Assembly (NCBI GenBank): GCA_020736575.1
Contig: JAGPYM010000008.1
Span: forward strand, 1,658,001 to 1,722,000
Origin: Thelonectria olida
Taxonomy: Eukaryota > Ascomycota > Sordariomycetes > Hypocreales > Nectriaceae
Direction of reading: 5' to 3'
Length of the DNA stretch: 64,000 nt
Each line of letters starts with the position of its first letter. The stretch's first letter is position 1. A program made the translations under genes and the position numbers. Of the stretch, positions 10,207-21,254 are shown one piece after another. The notes beneath the pieces were generated by a model that was not told the DNA's origin, ran no database searches, and saw only the letters and a list, made by a program, of their open reading frames with translations.

Positions 10207-11330
10207 CTACATCGTAACCCCCTCGTCAAAGGTAGTCTCCTCAAAAAGGGCCGTGTCGTCCCACGATGGGTCAATCGATAGAGCTGCGATTCCAAGCAGC
10301 TGTTCCAAGTCGCACTCGCTGCTCTCATCCACGGTCTTGGATCGATCAAAAGACTCGGAATATGCAACCTCATCCTTTGTCCCTAGAGAAGCCTTATCCG
10401 GTTCCCCTAGCTCATTGCGGAGACACAAAGGGAAGTCTTGACTTTCTGGCAACCTTCTCCTGCTAATGCACAAGTCAACTGTCCAGTTCAGTCTCAAATA
10501 CGTGCCTGGATGCGTTGCGAAGATATGGCTCCAATCTCACATAGCCTCTTAACCTAACTGCAATAAAGATTGATTATATGATTGAGCGAGATTGGCAGCG
10601 TGCTTTGCTGTTTCTTTGACCCATTCTGCGCCATAATATTCGGGCAAGAAAGCATCAACTGCCTCTACCAGAACGTCGAGCTGGCTCTGGTTAGATGCCA
10701 GATCAAACTCGGACCATCTTTCGAGATGGCTCAAAGCCAACTCGCGGTTCAGAGAAGACAGCCGCGCAGTGACAACATAAAGAGCCAGAGGAGTCGCAAT
10801 ACAAGCAAGCCTGCCATAGTAGTCAGTGTTTCGCTCTCTAGATATAGAGATGAGTAATTAGATCAACTCACGCTGTGATTGGAAGACAATTCGTTAAGCG
10901 ATACCGTGTCAATGCCCCAATGCACTTCGTCAAACCGAGCACAGAGCTTTCAACATCGCCCCGAATCTTCATGCTTTCAGCGGCCTTCTGGTTTCAGCTT
11001 GCTGAATCTTTGACCAGCCCAGTGTGGAAATCTGGCTGAAGATTCTGCGGTTACACAGCGTGATGCACGATGTGCTTGATACGTCAGATCAGAGTTCATC
11101 AAAGAGAGGAAACTCGGTATTGGCCGTCTCGTACCAGCTCCCAAGCAGACGACGGCATTTATGCATCTTGTCTTCTTCCCCCTTTGAGGATTCTGGACTT
11201 GTTTAAGCCTGGCCTCGAAAGGGAATGCAATCAGAAGAACCTCTGTCAATACCATCAAGAGATCCAAGAACTTTGAAAAGACGGCTATGTGTTTGCGTTT
11301 GGTTGCAGGAAGGAAGACTTTTGAACGATG
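10207..11330 (-). pseudogene. Fungal-specific transcription factor, C-terminal remnant with frameshifts
   Basis: Fragments in three frames assemble into the C-terminal half of a fungal Zn2Cys6-type regulator: LLMVLTEVLLIAFPFEARL, KCRRLLGSWYETANTEFPLF, RRIFSQISTLGWSKIQQAET, VLGLTKCIGALTRYRL, a 60-70 bp intron, LACIATPLALYVVTARLSSL, VDAFLPEYYGAEWVKET, an intervening sequence, and WTVDLCISRRRLPESQDFP with an acidic tail. At least two frameshifts separate these blocks (near 11210 and near 11060-11090). No Zn2Cys6 cluster is found upstream; instead the DNA runs into the Diels-Alderase-like remnant. This is probably a dead pathway-specific regulator of the neighbouring biosynthetic genes. The family assignment rests on pattern memory of the region after the middle homology domain. 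Confidence 0.6.
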
Positions 11331-11355
11331 GATCAGCTTTGCAAATCGCTAAAGC

Positions 11356-11851
11356 CTAGCGGCACGCAGTTTTCCAAGTCAAACAGGTCAGGTGCGATTT
11401 GAAGGCGAAAGCGAGTGCAAAGCGGCGATAATCTGTCTCTGTAGCATAGTCATTCATCCCAAACTGCGTGCCGTTACCGAATGTGCCAACGATCTGTAGG
11501 GTGAGAAGTCCGCCTCCATACGGGAGTTTGAAACTGTCCGGCCCATTTGCGAAGAAGATGACGGTGACAGACTCGTTCTTGGAAGTAGTCGAGACAGCAT
11601 CAAAGTACCACTTTTTAACTCATGAGTACTCGACAACAATTAGGAACGTGGGCTTACTAGTCAATCGAGCTAGCATTTACACTAGGCTTTATCTTTGGAC
11701 CGTCGAGGTGGCCCTTCCGCGAGATGTCCTCAGGAACTGACAGATCCTCGAATAAGCGCCAGGGGTAAGTGAATGTTTCAGGCCAAGGGGCGGGCTTTGC
11801 CTCTACCAGTGTAGAGAGGAGAGCCAAGCCGAGCCAGGTGGGACGACGCAT
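11356..11851 (-). pseudogene. CrtC/AttH-like (fungal Diels-Alderase-type) protein, N-terminal third
   Basis: An ATG at 11851 opens a signal-peptide-like start (MRRPTWLGLALLSTLVEAKP) followed by KIKPSVNASSID. A GTAAGC intron ends at AAAAG near 11611, and exon 2 reads WYFDAVSTTSKNESVTVIFF and LPYGGGLLTLQIVGTFGNGT. The WYFDAVS motif just after an S-ID stretch is the N-terminal hallmark of the CrtC-like lipocalin pair that includes fungal decalin-forming Diels-Alderases. Full-length members are about 370-400 residues; here the frame degenerates after about 145 and stops at 11356. Beyond that is the transcription-factor remnant in the same orientation, so the 3' two thirds were lost by deletion. 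Together with the PKS it hints that the ancestral product was a cyclised reduced polyketide. That chemical inference is tentative. Confidence 0.58.
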
Positions 11852-12225
11852 TTTCCCTTCAGAGGTAGATAACTGCTAACTTTTCCTTTAAACGTTTGGG
11901 TTGTGATGATCGGGTCACAGTCGGTTTACTTGTTTCCGAGTAATCTCAATGCTTTCTTGCGACTGGGAACAGTTCAAGTCCCTTTTTATATTTCGTAAGT
12001 AACAAATTCGACTATCATAACCTTCCGAATAACCTCCTGTGCGCTTGCGTCAGAGGACCACAATATACGGTTTCTATAGCCATGCCGTGGTTCGTTTGGT
12101 ATTAACAAGGTAGTGGGAGCATCGTAATGTAAGAAGCAGCGGCTGCAGCCTTTTATTTGTTTATTTAGTAAGGTCCCCAAAGGGCAAAAAGAAAGGATAC
12201 ATGGTGGAATCAAACCACCGACAAT
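11852..12225. other. Intergenic between Diels-Alderase remnant and tRNA
   Basis: Contains the 5' flank of the remnant and, on the minus strand, a TTTTT run (plus 12186-12190) about 36 bp downstream of the tRNA that would serve as its RNA polymerase III terminator. Nothing else is recognised. Confidence 0.4.
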
Positions 12226-12314
12226 GGACGAACAGGGAATCGAACCCTGGACCACTCCCAAGTTGTTCAGACGAAGCATGCTAAGGGAGTATTATACCAC
12301 TAAACCATTCGCCC
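12226..12314 (-). tRNA. tRNA-Ala (anticodon AGC) with an 18-nt intron
   Basis: On the minus strand the sequence begins GGGCGAATGGTTTAGTGG and ends TTCGATTCCCTGTTCGTCC. The acceptor stem GGGCGAA pairs with TTCGTCC and includes the G3-U70 wobble pair that identifies alanine tRNAs. The anticodon stem CTCCC/GGGAG encloses TTAGCA, giving anticodon AGC. About 18 nt (TGCTTCGTCTGAACAACT) are inserted one base 3' of the anticodon, the standard position of eukaryotic tRNA introns. The T-arm has GGTTCGATTCC. Without the intron the molecule is 71 nt before CCA addition. The B box and A box lie within the gene as expected for polymerase III. Confidence 0.93.
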
Positions 12315-13395
12315 GAAGGGGTTTGTTAGTTGCAGCGGTTCGGGTATGGAGGCTCAGATGCTTGCTGTAGGGTTGGCAGAAGATGGACAATCCAAGCTAA
12401 GCTGCAGTATTGACCAATATCTACCTACATGGTAGACTGACTGGGGACTCAAGGGAAAATGCTCGTTTGGCTCTGGCACTCCAGCCAATCGCACGACTTG
12501 GGGGAGCCGGGTGGGCGACGGTCCACTGCGTCACTCCTGATTTGGAGGATATAGAGCTCGACGAGCGCCCTGCTCTCACAAATGAATCGTCGCGTAATGC
12601 GGTCGCCCCTGCTAAGGCAAGCGTATTAATCCGATCACCTTTGCTGGTAAATACCTTTGAGACGGTGCTGGCGGCGAGGGAGACCAAAATCGCGATCAAG
12701 TCGCTCCCGCTTGAAGCAGCAGCAAATGTGCCGGACGTGGCGTGGCATCCACGAAGAGTAACAAAGAGTATGTGCGAATACAATATGATTTAACCTAGCA
12801 GAGTTTCCAGTTTTTCATCGCATATATTATCCGCCAAATGGGGTCACTATCTCCTCTCTCGTTCCGCTAAGTCTTCTTGTCGCCCATTAAATCTTCCAGT
12901 AGACGCTGGAGTCTGCCTAATGCAGCTGCAGGCACCTCCGCCTCACTTAGCCACTTCTGAGACGACTGGCTGAACGCAACAGATTCCTGCAAGACCGAGT
13001 GTGGAAATCTTAGAGACAGCATTGGGCAAGTGTTATGACATCGAGGTGTTCCATCGACAAAGGCGGTATATATGCATATTTGTATGCGATATATTACAAT
13101 GAAAAAGTAAACACAACGAAACATGAAAAACAGTTCGTGTGCAAACCTGGCTTTATTATTAACACAGCCCCAGTTGCGGTGGCTGAGTTTCGCCATAAGG
13201 ACGCCTACCAAAACGCCTCACTCTCCCCGTCAGACATAAATGTGAGAATCTCGTCTCTCCCAACATCACATCACGCGCTAGCAACACGAGAGCCACTCGA
13301 CGTGTACTTTGCCAGTCTATATCCGGTTGCTACACTTCCAGGCTTCCAGCTTCACACCAACGCGCCCAACATCAGTAACGCGCAGCGCACCAAAC
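12315..13395. other. Intergenic upstream of the SNF2 gene
   Basis: The segment 12410-12793 is open on both strands for about 120 codons, but neither translation shows a domain I can name, so no gene is called. The rest is the presumed promoter and leader of the SNF2 gene. Confidence 0.35.
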
Positions 13396-16300
13396 ATGTG
13401 CCAGGATGGGTCTCAGAATCAGCCTTACGCCTGGGACTGGAACTTGCCCTCTACCAAAAGACCACTCGAAGGTGTATGCGCCGACGAAGATTCACCAGCG
13501 AAGAGAGCATGCACACCGAGCGAAGCCGAACATCCTGTCGTCTTTGGCGCTGAGCAGTCTGCATCAGTCTTGCCACCATCATCAAATCCCAACAACCTCA
13601 TAATACCACAGCCGGCAAGTTTCGAAGACGGCATTAACGCTATCCAAGACCAGTCATCACTGCTATCCCTCAGTCAAGACTATCAGTATCACTCATCTTG
13701 GGGCACTTGCCATCAGCAGCAATGGTTTCAGTCAAACGATGCTATTCCCAATGACAGCAATGACCGCACATTCGGTCAAATAAATCATCCGCCTTGTAGC
13801 AACGACACATGGGGATTATCTTCTAGCCAAGAAACCATCCCTGTACAATACCAACCTGCAGTTGATTGTGACGAGGTAAAGCAAGCTGATTCTGTCAAAA
13901 CTATTCAACAGAATGCTTTCAGTAAATGGGAAGCGCCGAGTTTTATAAAGTTTTCGACTCTCCCCATCAACTCGGCACAGGACATCCACGTGTCTGCGGT
14001 TAATAGCCCTTCTCCAACGCCTGAGAGTATCGCAGAGGTAAAGACGGTAGAGTCGACCTTAGACAACGTCTCATACGACATCTGCCTTGGTCTTGTATGT
14101 CGGAAGTATTTCACCGAGTCGACTGTGGCTGACATGGAATTTGCAGATCTTGCTTGAAGACATCCAACTCCGACCAAATCTGCTCAAACCGAAAGAAGAA
14201 AAGGACGTTGTGCTTCAAGTACGTCGCGACAATGTCATTCTTGAAGACTTGGAGTCCAAGGCATACTGCGGGCTGGTGGGTCACAAGACAGCAGGCGTGA
14301 TCATGGCTCTTCTAGCAGGCCACAAAGCAACTCTCTCTGCGAGTATCAAGAGCAATGACAAGCTTGAGATACTCGTATATAGTCTGCGCAGAGATGGCGA
14401 TGAAATAGGCGACTTTCTTTCCGATCACGACTGGTTCCTTCAGCAACCAGAGGCTTATGACCCGTCGACAGCCTACCGCAACCCACAGTGGCTCTGTCGC
14501 CCTGGAACAGAATTTGAGACCTCATGGCAACGCAATGAGATGAAGGCGACACTACCTACGGGCTTGGGTGCAGCAGAGAAGAAGAAAGTCGCGGAATTGC
14601 TCGATTCTGCCGTTGGTCCAGCAGTTTTCAAGAGAGCCCAGGTCAGCGACATGCTTGTCACGGAGCTGAAAGAGTACGTATCATCACCTCATCTCGAAGG
14701 AAGCAACATCTAATTGAACAATCAAGGTATCAAATCCAAGGGCTTTCAATGATGGTTGAGAAAGAAACCGGAGCCCTCACTGGCACCGAGTTTCCTTCAC
14801 TGTGGGTGGAAGCGTCTGACTCAAACTCTTCCACTCCGAGGTCAGTTAACGAAATGACCGATCACGTCCTTTGCTCACTCTTTCAATCTAACTAGATACT
14901 ACAACACGGTGATTAAAAAGAAAGTTGCCCGACCGCCTAAGATCAGCCGTGGAGGTCTCCTCGCAGATGTGAACGGACTCCTTCCATTAGCCCATTTCGC
15001 TGTATTATACTGACTTGTGGCTAGGAAATGGGTCTTGGCAAGACTTTAACAGCTTTGGCACTCATCTCGGGGTCTTTACATCCATCGAGTTTAGGTGAAC
15101 CCGCCGTAACCTATCCAACATTGATTGTCTCACCGCTGTCTAGTGAGTCTGTCCTCATTATTTCTCGCCGAAGTGTCAACTAATCATTCCACAGCTCTGA
15201 CGAACTGGGAATGTCAAATAGAGACGTAGGTGAAATTTGCTGTTTATCACGTTCCTTTTCTCACTATGTTCTTTAGTCACTTTAAACCAGGCTCTATCAG
15301 CTTCGCGGTATATCATGGGTCGGGGAGACATCAGCTTGCCGCCTCACTTCAGAACTACAACATTATCCTAACGACGTATGACATTCTGCGGGCCGAATGT
15401 TCCAAGTCCCCGCAAGGATACTATAAAACAGCAACTCAAACTGGAATTCTTCACAGTATTGACTGGCATCGTGTTATTCTAGATGAGGGTAAGTAACGGT
15501 ATTCCAACCACTAGGCTACTGCCATCACCAGCTACGATATTCTAATACATGCCAAAGCACATGTCATCAGGAATCGTTCCTCAAAGCTCTTCCGTGCAGT
15601 ACAAACGCTCAATGCAAGACACCGCTGGTGCTTAACCGGCACACCTATCAACAATTCCATCGAAGACTTGGGTTCTCTAGTCGAGTTTTTGAGAGTGCAT
15701 CCGTTTGATAATCCAGCAGTCTTCAAGAACACCTTCATGAATTCCTCCCGTGCTGGATCCTGTTGGGAGCGGCTCAGAACGTTGGTACAATGCATCACTC
15801 TTCGCAGGACCAAGGCTTCGGTTGGTGGAGACTTGGATATCCCTCCACGACACGAAGTCATACAGTCCGTGTACTTAGATGAGGGCGAAAGGCACATCTA
15901 CGACCTGATCAAGCGGCATTTCACTATTGCCGTTGACGCAGGAGAGTCCTCAATGAGCACTTTCAGCCTCATTCTGAGGTTACGGCAAGCGTGCAACCAC
16001 GGTCGGGACCTTCTTCACGAAACGCTACAGAAATGGCTGGACAAGGCTTCCATGTTTTCATCCCTTCCCCCCCTCGAACTCCGGACCTGCGAGGTCTGCG
16101 ACACGATGCTTGATGGAGCTGACTTATCATGCGAAGCCCTCGAATGTCTTCATCAAGTGTGCCGGGCATGCCTTCAACGCGGAGGGACAACTCGAGAGAA
16201 AGCCAAGCCCATCTGTCCCCTATGCAACTCCTTTCCGTTCGAGGTGGATGAAATGTCCCGTACTACAACCGCCAGTCCAATGGGCAATGGCCCTGCCTTG

Positions 16301-17113
16301 TATCGCCCTTCGTCAAAAGTCAAAGCGCTCCTTCAGAATTTGAAGGATTTCGGCAGCTCGCAACCCTCAACAGAGCCTCCAGCCAAGAGGTGAGTCTATG
16401 TTCGTGGCTAATTGCGTGTGAGCCTTGCTAATTGGCAGCGTCGTCTTCTCCACATGGACGTCCATGCTGGATCTCATAGGCAGGGCGCTGTCGATTAATG
16501 GTTTCAATTTTCAAAGGCTCGACGGCACCAAGAGTCTCTCACAAAGACGCCAAGCCCTTGCTGTGTTTCGGAAGGATCCGTCATGTACAGTCCTATTAGC
16601 CTCTATCGGCTGTGCAGGAGTAGGGTAGGCCAGCGTGAACTTAGTCATGCGCCAGGAAACTATGGCTGACTTGAACCCAGTATCGATCTCACAGCAGCGA
16701 GCCGGGTGCACATTGTCGAACCAGGATGGAACCCGATGCTGGAACGTCAGGCTTTGGACCGCGTCCATCGCTTAGGCCAAACGAAAGAGGTAATATCCTT
16801 CCGCTATGTCGTAGCGGGAACAGACTCAGTTGAAGAAGTGAGTACATGTATCCTCTAGATTCTCTCAATGCCTGATACCCTTTCTAACCCGGCTCTCAAG
16901 TACATCCGGCGCGTGCAAGAGCGGAAGATAGAAGCGATTACGGCATCGCTGGAAAGCAGTGCCGTTGTCCGCTCAACTACACTTCCAAATGTACTCGAGG
17001 TTAGTTTTGTTTTTGACTCCCCAGTGAACCTTGGTCAATTTCATCCGAATAACAGTATTTAATCCATATGACAGGGTTTTAGAGAATCTCTCAAAGCAGG
17101 TGCAATTTCATGA
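13396..17113 (+). CDS. SNF2-family DEAH ATPase with RING finger (Rad5/HLTF-like)
   Basis: Twelve exons join to 1,028 residues with every intron GT-AG (49-75 bp). The N terminus is low complexity, rich in Ser, Gln and Pro. SNF2 motifs follow in order: Walker A DEMGLGKT (split by the intron 14969-15024), LIVSPLSTLTNWE, ILTTYDILRAE, the DEAH box completed across the intron 15489-15557, and LTGTPINNSIEDLGSL. A RING-type Cys/His finger (CEVCD..C..CLHQVCRAC..CPLC, about 16090-16230) lies between the helicase lobes, the Rad5/HLTF arrangement. The C-terminal lobe has VVFSTWTSMLDLI, ASIGCAGVGIDLT and DRVHRLGQTKEV. Known relatives remodel chromatin or act in DNA-damage tolerance as ubiquitin ligases. 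It is nuclear by inference. Start at 13396 is preferred because the 29 residues from the upstream ATG 13309 look like leader. It is convergent with the NLR gene. Confidence 0.9.
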
Positions 17114-17208
17114 TGCGCGTGCAGCTCGAAGGATGTTTGTATGGGCCAATTCTCAGACGATTTACCTCCCTATGCACTTGTGTACCTATGAACCGTGAAA
17201 TCTATCCT

Positions 17209-20200
17209 TCACCGGAGCTTGACTGGCTGGATGTCTTCACCGGAGCGAATACGACGTACTATTTCATCCCAAGTAGCCCCAAAGTATGCCTCTACCTTCT
17301 TCATGCCCGCCGTGGAAGTGATGTGATAGTTGGTCTTATTCCTAACGTCTGGATTCGCGCCGTACTTGATCAGAATCTTGGCCATCTCCGCGCCAATATT
17401 TGTTCCAAAATCCACAGCTCTAAACAGGACATTCATGGAGTCATTGAACGCGGTATCTGGGTCACCGCCGTTCTCAAGGGAGAGCTTCAGGCCTGCCACA
17501 GACTTGTACATGATGGCCGCACCTACTCCTCTGTCGAAAGCCGTGTCGCCCACGATGTACTTTCGAATTCCGCTGAACCGATGCGCGACTTCTTCTTCCG
17601 TTAAGCCCGCGAGTGCGGGCGCCCTACAGAAGCCGCCTTCTACATCTTTCGGCAAGGCAACTCCGCATTCATCAACCAAGTATCTCATTAGGTCAGGCTC
17701 CCAGAGACTAAGTGCGCGGCAGAAGCTGGACAACTCAAGCTCACGACGGTGTACTAACGAACCTTGCCTCTCTCGCCGTAGTATTTGAAGTTGAAACCCT
17801 GGGTCGAGATGCGCCACACCATGGGCGTCTGCACCATGTGCAAGCAGGACTTTGATATTGGGCAGATTGTTGGTTTCAATGGCCGTTGCAAGCAGGGCTT
17901 CGAGCGAATGTTCAAACGTGAAATTATCCCAAGGTCGTCGTCCTACATCCAACAAGTATTCCAGCGTTTCGGGAGACGACTTCCAAGCTGCGAGACAGAG
18001 CGGGTGATGCAATTCATCAGATGTTAGGCTGAAAAGGCTGGATGTTAGATTTTGAATAATGGATAGGTCGTCATGGGCAATAGCGTCTTCCAGCATAAAG
18101 AGTGTGTTGTCATTCTTGCTTTCAGCTTTGGCTGATCCAACGGACTCTGGCTTAGGACGGACGACATCACGATGTGCTTCAGTTCCATGTCGCTTAAGCG
18201 CTTCCTTGGAACGAAACCCAATCTTAGAGAAGATGCATTGCGCCTCCGGACATAGATACGGTCGTCTGTGGATCAGCATGTGCTCGTCTCGTGCCGCTTT
18301 TGTCCCAAAGCCTCTCCAATATCCCTCGCAAAATGGTTTGCGGCAATAGAATGGTGATGCGCCGTATAGTTGGCCGAGGCTATTGCAATGACACTCGGGC
18401 TTGTGTCGATAATCTGGGCAGACGAGGTCCTCGTGATGTTGCCTAAGCGTTCTCAATGCAGAGAGGAGCTGAAGAGGATCCGTCTTTGAATGCGCGCCTT
18501 CTGGGGTAGATGTTAGACATATTTTTCACCGTGTAATAGGCCAGTTTAACAGAAACCTACCGCTATCATCAAGCAGCCCGGATTGGGCACTCTCATGCTG
18601 CATTGCCACATTTGCTAGAAGCATATGAACCTCAGGTTCGCCCCTGAAGTCGACAAACTTGTCAAGCAGGAATTTTGGTGGCTTCGGAGCTTCTATGTGA
18701 TTCGATCCTCGGATGTCAGCGAGACGAGATATAGTCGATGAAAGCTTCCCCAGCTCGTCTTGTGAGACGCCCTCACTGAGGCACGCTTGGAGATGCCAGA
18801 GCCACTCGCTGCAAGCATAGTCGAAAAAGACGAAATCGCCAGCTACAATGGCATCGTCCAAGCCTGATTTGTCGTTGGAATCCATGTCAAACATCAGGTC
18901 CATAGACCGGTATGAGAGGTAGCTCGAGCACGAAAGGACTGCATCCACATGTGCCTCCTTTATGTTGAGGAAATGTTCGCTCTGCGTTCCGAGGAGGTAC
19001 CTAAGATATCGTGTCAGATTCACCAGCAAAATGAGGGCGTAGTTGCGTACTCCTTTGCTGAGAAATGGACGAAACGAAAAACGTCGTCTACTACCTCGAC
19101 AATCGGTCCACATGCCATCCTGATGTCTCGAAACTCTTTCCGGCCGTTGGTAAAGTCCACTGCGCCGGCCTCAATTGCCAAGGTCTGCAACAGCTCCTCT
19201 TCACGCAAAGGACGCTGCGCACATGCAATCCACTGCAGGATACGTTTTACGACCTTTCTTAGAGACGGAGAGATCTTCTGCATGATTCTGGAAATCACCC
19301 TGGAATATCTGTATCGATTCTGTAAACTGTGGTCTAACGGGGGGGATATGTTGATTAACACTCACGCTTTGTCCAGTCCATCTGGAAGACACTCAAGCTC
19401 AGCCTTGATGCCGCTTGCAGTCCCTTGCTCCCTCATAAGAAACACCATCAACTTGGTATATAAGAACATGCCTTGGATCCTATTAGAGAAGAAGTCACCA
19501 CCGAGCAGAGCACTAACCTTGAGAATTCCTCACGATGGAAGAAACACAGTCTCGGACCGCAGCGAGCATCTGCACATCTGCTCCACAGCTCTGCAAGTCC
19601 AGAAGCCAGCTCTGCAACTCCACGTCAACGTATGCCTGGATATCCTTACTGTTAGAATGGTCGACCCGAAACGAGACTGATCTGCTCTTCATGATCCTCT
19701 CAATATCGCGTTCTTCTCGGCTACTGATCAGCAATCGAGAGTTCAACGAAGCATCGACAACTTGTAACAGCTCCTGCAGCAGCAACTGCCTTGGTCGTTC
19801 TTCCAACTCATCCACTCCGTCAACGACGATAAACGTTGGACCACTAGACTTCAAAATGTCCAGCAGTAGATTCTTCACAAAAACACGGTCGCTGGACATT
19901 TTTCTGGGGTGGGACTGCGCCTTTTCGTTGAGAATCGGCCTGAGCGAAGAATCGCCCTTGACCGCTTGGAATATCAAGGAGTGAAAAACATTGATAACGG
20001 CTCCAAGAGCCTGGTTCTCGTAGGTTAAAAAGATGTAGAGCACTTGCTTGTGAACCGCTTGTATCCGGCGGATGGTATTTGCAGCGACAAATGTCTTGCC
20101 TGGATTTACGCTTAATACGACCCAGAGGAGAGGACGAACACGATGAAGACAAGAGTGAACATACCTGACCCTGGAATTCCACGTATCCAGATACATCTAG

Positions 20201-21254
20201 AGGACTTTTCGTCTGTATCAGGCCGTTTTTCAAAGGCAGGGTCGAGGTTCAACCAGCCTCCCGAGTCCACGGTGCTTTCCTGGAGGATTGATGCCAGCTT
20301 TCGCTCATATGTTTCGGGGGACAACTCGGAAAATATAGCCTTGAAGCTCTGACTCTCTCGAAACTCCTCTTCTTTCTCATATTCTTTGATGGCCCGCTTG
20401 CGCGCATTGTAGGACTGCAGAACGTGCTCCAGTGTCACATGGCTCGTCATTAGCATTTTGTGCTGCTCGATGTTGGCTTGGACGACTGAAATCTTTCCCC
20501 GGATATTGGGCCAGAGGGATTCCAGGAAGACATTGAGTCCTAGTACACGTAGTAATGAGCGAATTGCCTCTTTAGAGTATCGAGTGCAGGGAAGTCTCAA
20601 GAGAGCGCAACACTTACTTCGATTTTCCATAAAGTCCAAGAGAATCTTGTAGAGTTCGAGAATGTCGACATAGAATAGACACATGACGCGGTTCACCCCG
20701 TCGTTTTCGTGGAAGAGTGACGCGTACTTTTGGAACTGAGGAAGAGCATGGCCAATGTCGGCAAGTACTTTGACTACTTTTTCAAAAGCTGTAATCAGGG
20801 AGCTTGACACCTATCGCGTTCACTGTCAGAAGCTAGACATCTTTTTGGCATTGCTAAGGCTAAGCTTACTTGTAGGAGAAACTTGAGAGGGCCCTGGACA
20901 AATCAGAACAGTGAGAAGATGATTTTCGCCAGTTTGGGGTAATGTGAGATTGCATCTAGGGGGGAAGAGGAGACAACCTACCCATATCAGACCTAGAATC
21001 TCCGGTTTCACTTGCACGAAGACCTCGACGGTAGCCGCATACTCCTTAAGCCCGTTGATGAACGGCTCGAGTCTCTTCACCGCCCGAAGGGTCTTGGTCT
21101 GGGCTTGCTTCTTCTGGATCGCTTCCGCCGCATCGTAGACGTCGCCGACGGTACCGAATTTGGAGAAGTCGTACTTGGATGGGTTTTTCAAATTTCTCAT
21201 GAAGTCATCTCTTGCGGATCTGAAATCTTCATGCAGCCATGATGACGCCGCCAT
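17209..21254 (-). CDS. Fungal NLR: NACHT NTPase with zinc fingers and ankyrin repeats
   Basis: Nine exons (ATG 21254) join to 1,180 residues in one frame. Residues 1-260 form a helical N-terminal domain (FSKFGTVGDVYDAAEAIQKK, VFVQVKPEILGLIWGPLKFL) like that found before many fungal NACHT domains (DUF7708-like, from memory). The NACHT NTPase has Walker A GIPGSGKT at 284-291, split by the intron 20100-20164, and Walker B VVDGVDEL at 380-387. Winged-helix-like and helical segments (ILQWIACAQRPLREEELLQ, FVHFSAKEYLLG) follow. After residue 751 come atypical C2H2 fingers (CRKPFC..HMLIH and CPEAQC..H..H) and ankyrin-like repeats (VLLAHGADAHG, ILIKYGANPD). Proteins of this architecture act as cytoplasmic receptors in heterokaryon incompatibility and fungal immunity. 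The frame is intact and all splice sites are good. Ligand and downstream effector are unknown. Confidence 0.87.

Noticed and set aside
12410..12793. About 120-codon open frames on both strands
   Set aside because: Neither product shows a recognisable domain, signal or coding bias I can argue for, and overlap on both strands suggests a chance GC-rich opening.
17209..19680. Several long plus-strand frames opposite the NLR gene
   Set aside because: They are antisense shadows: the minus strand has NACHT, finger and ankyrin motifs joined by good splice sites.
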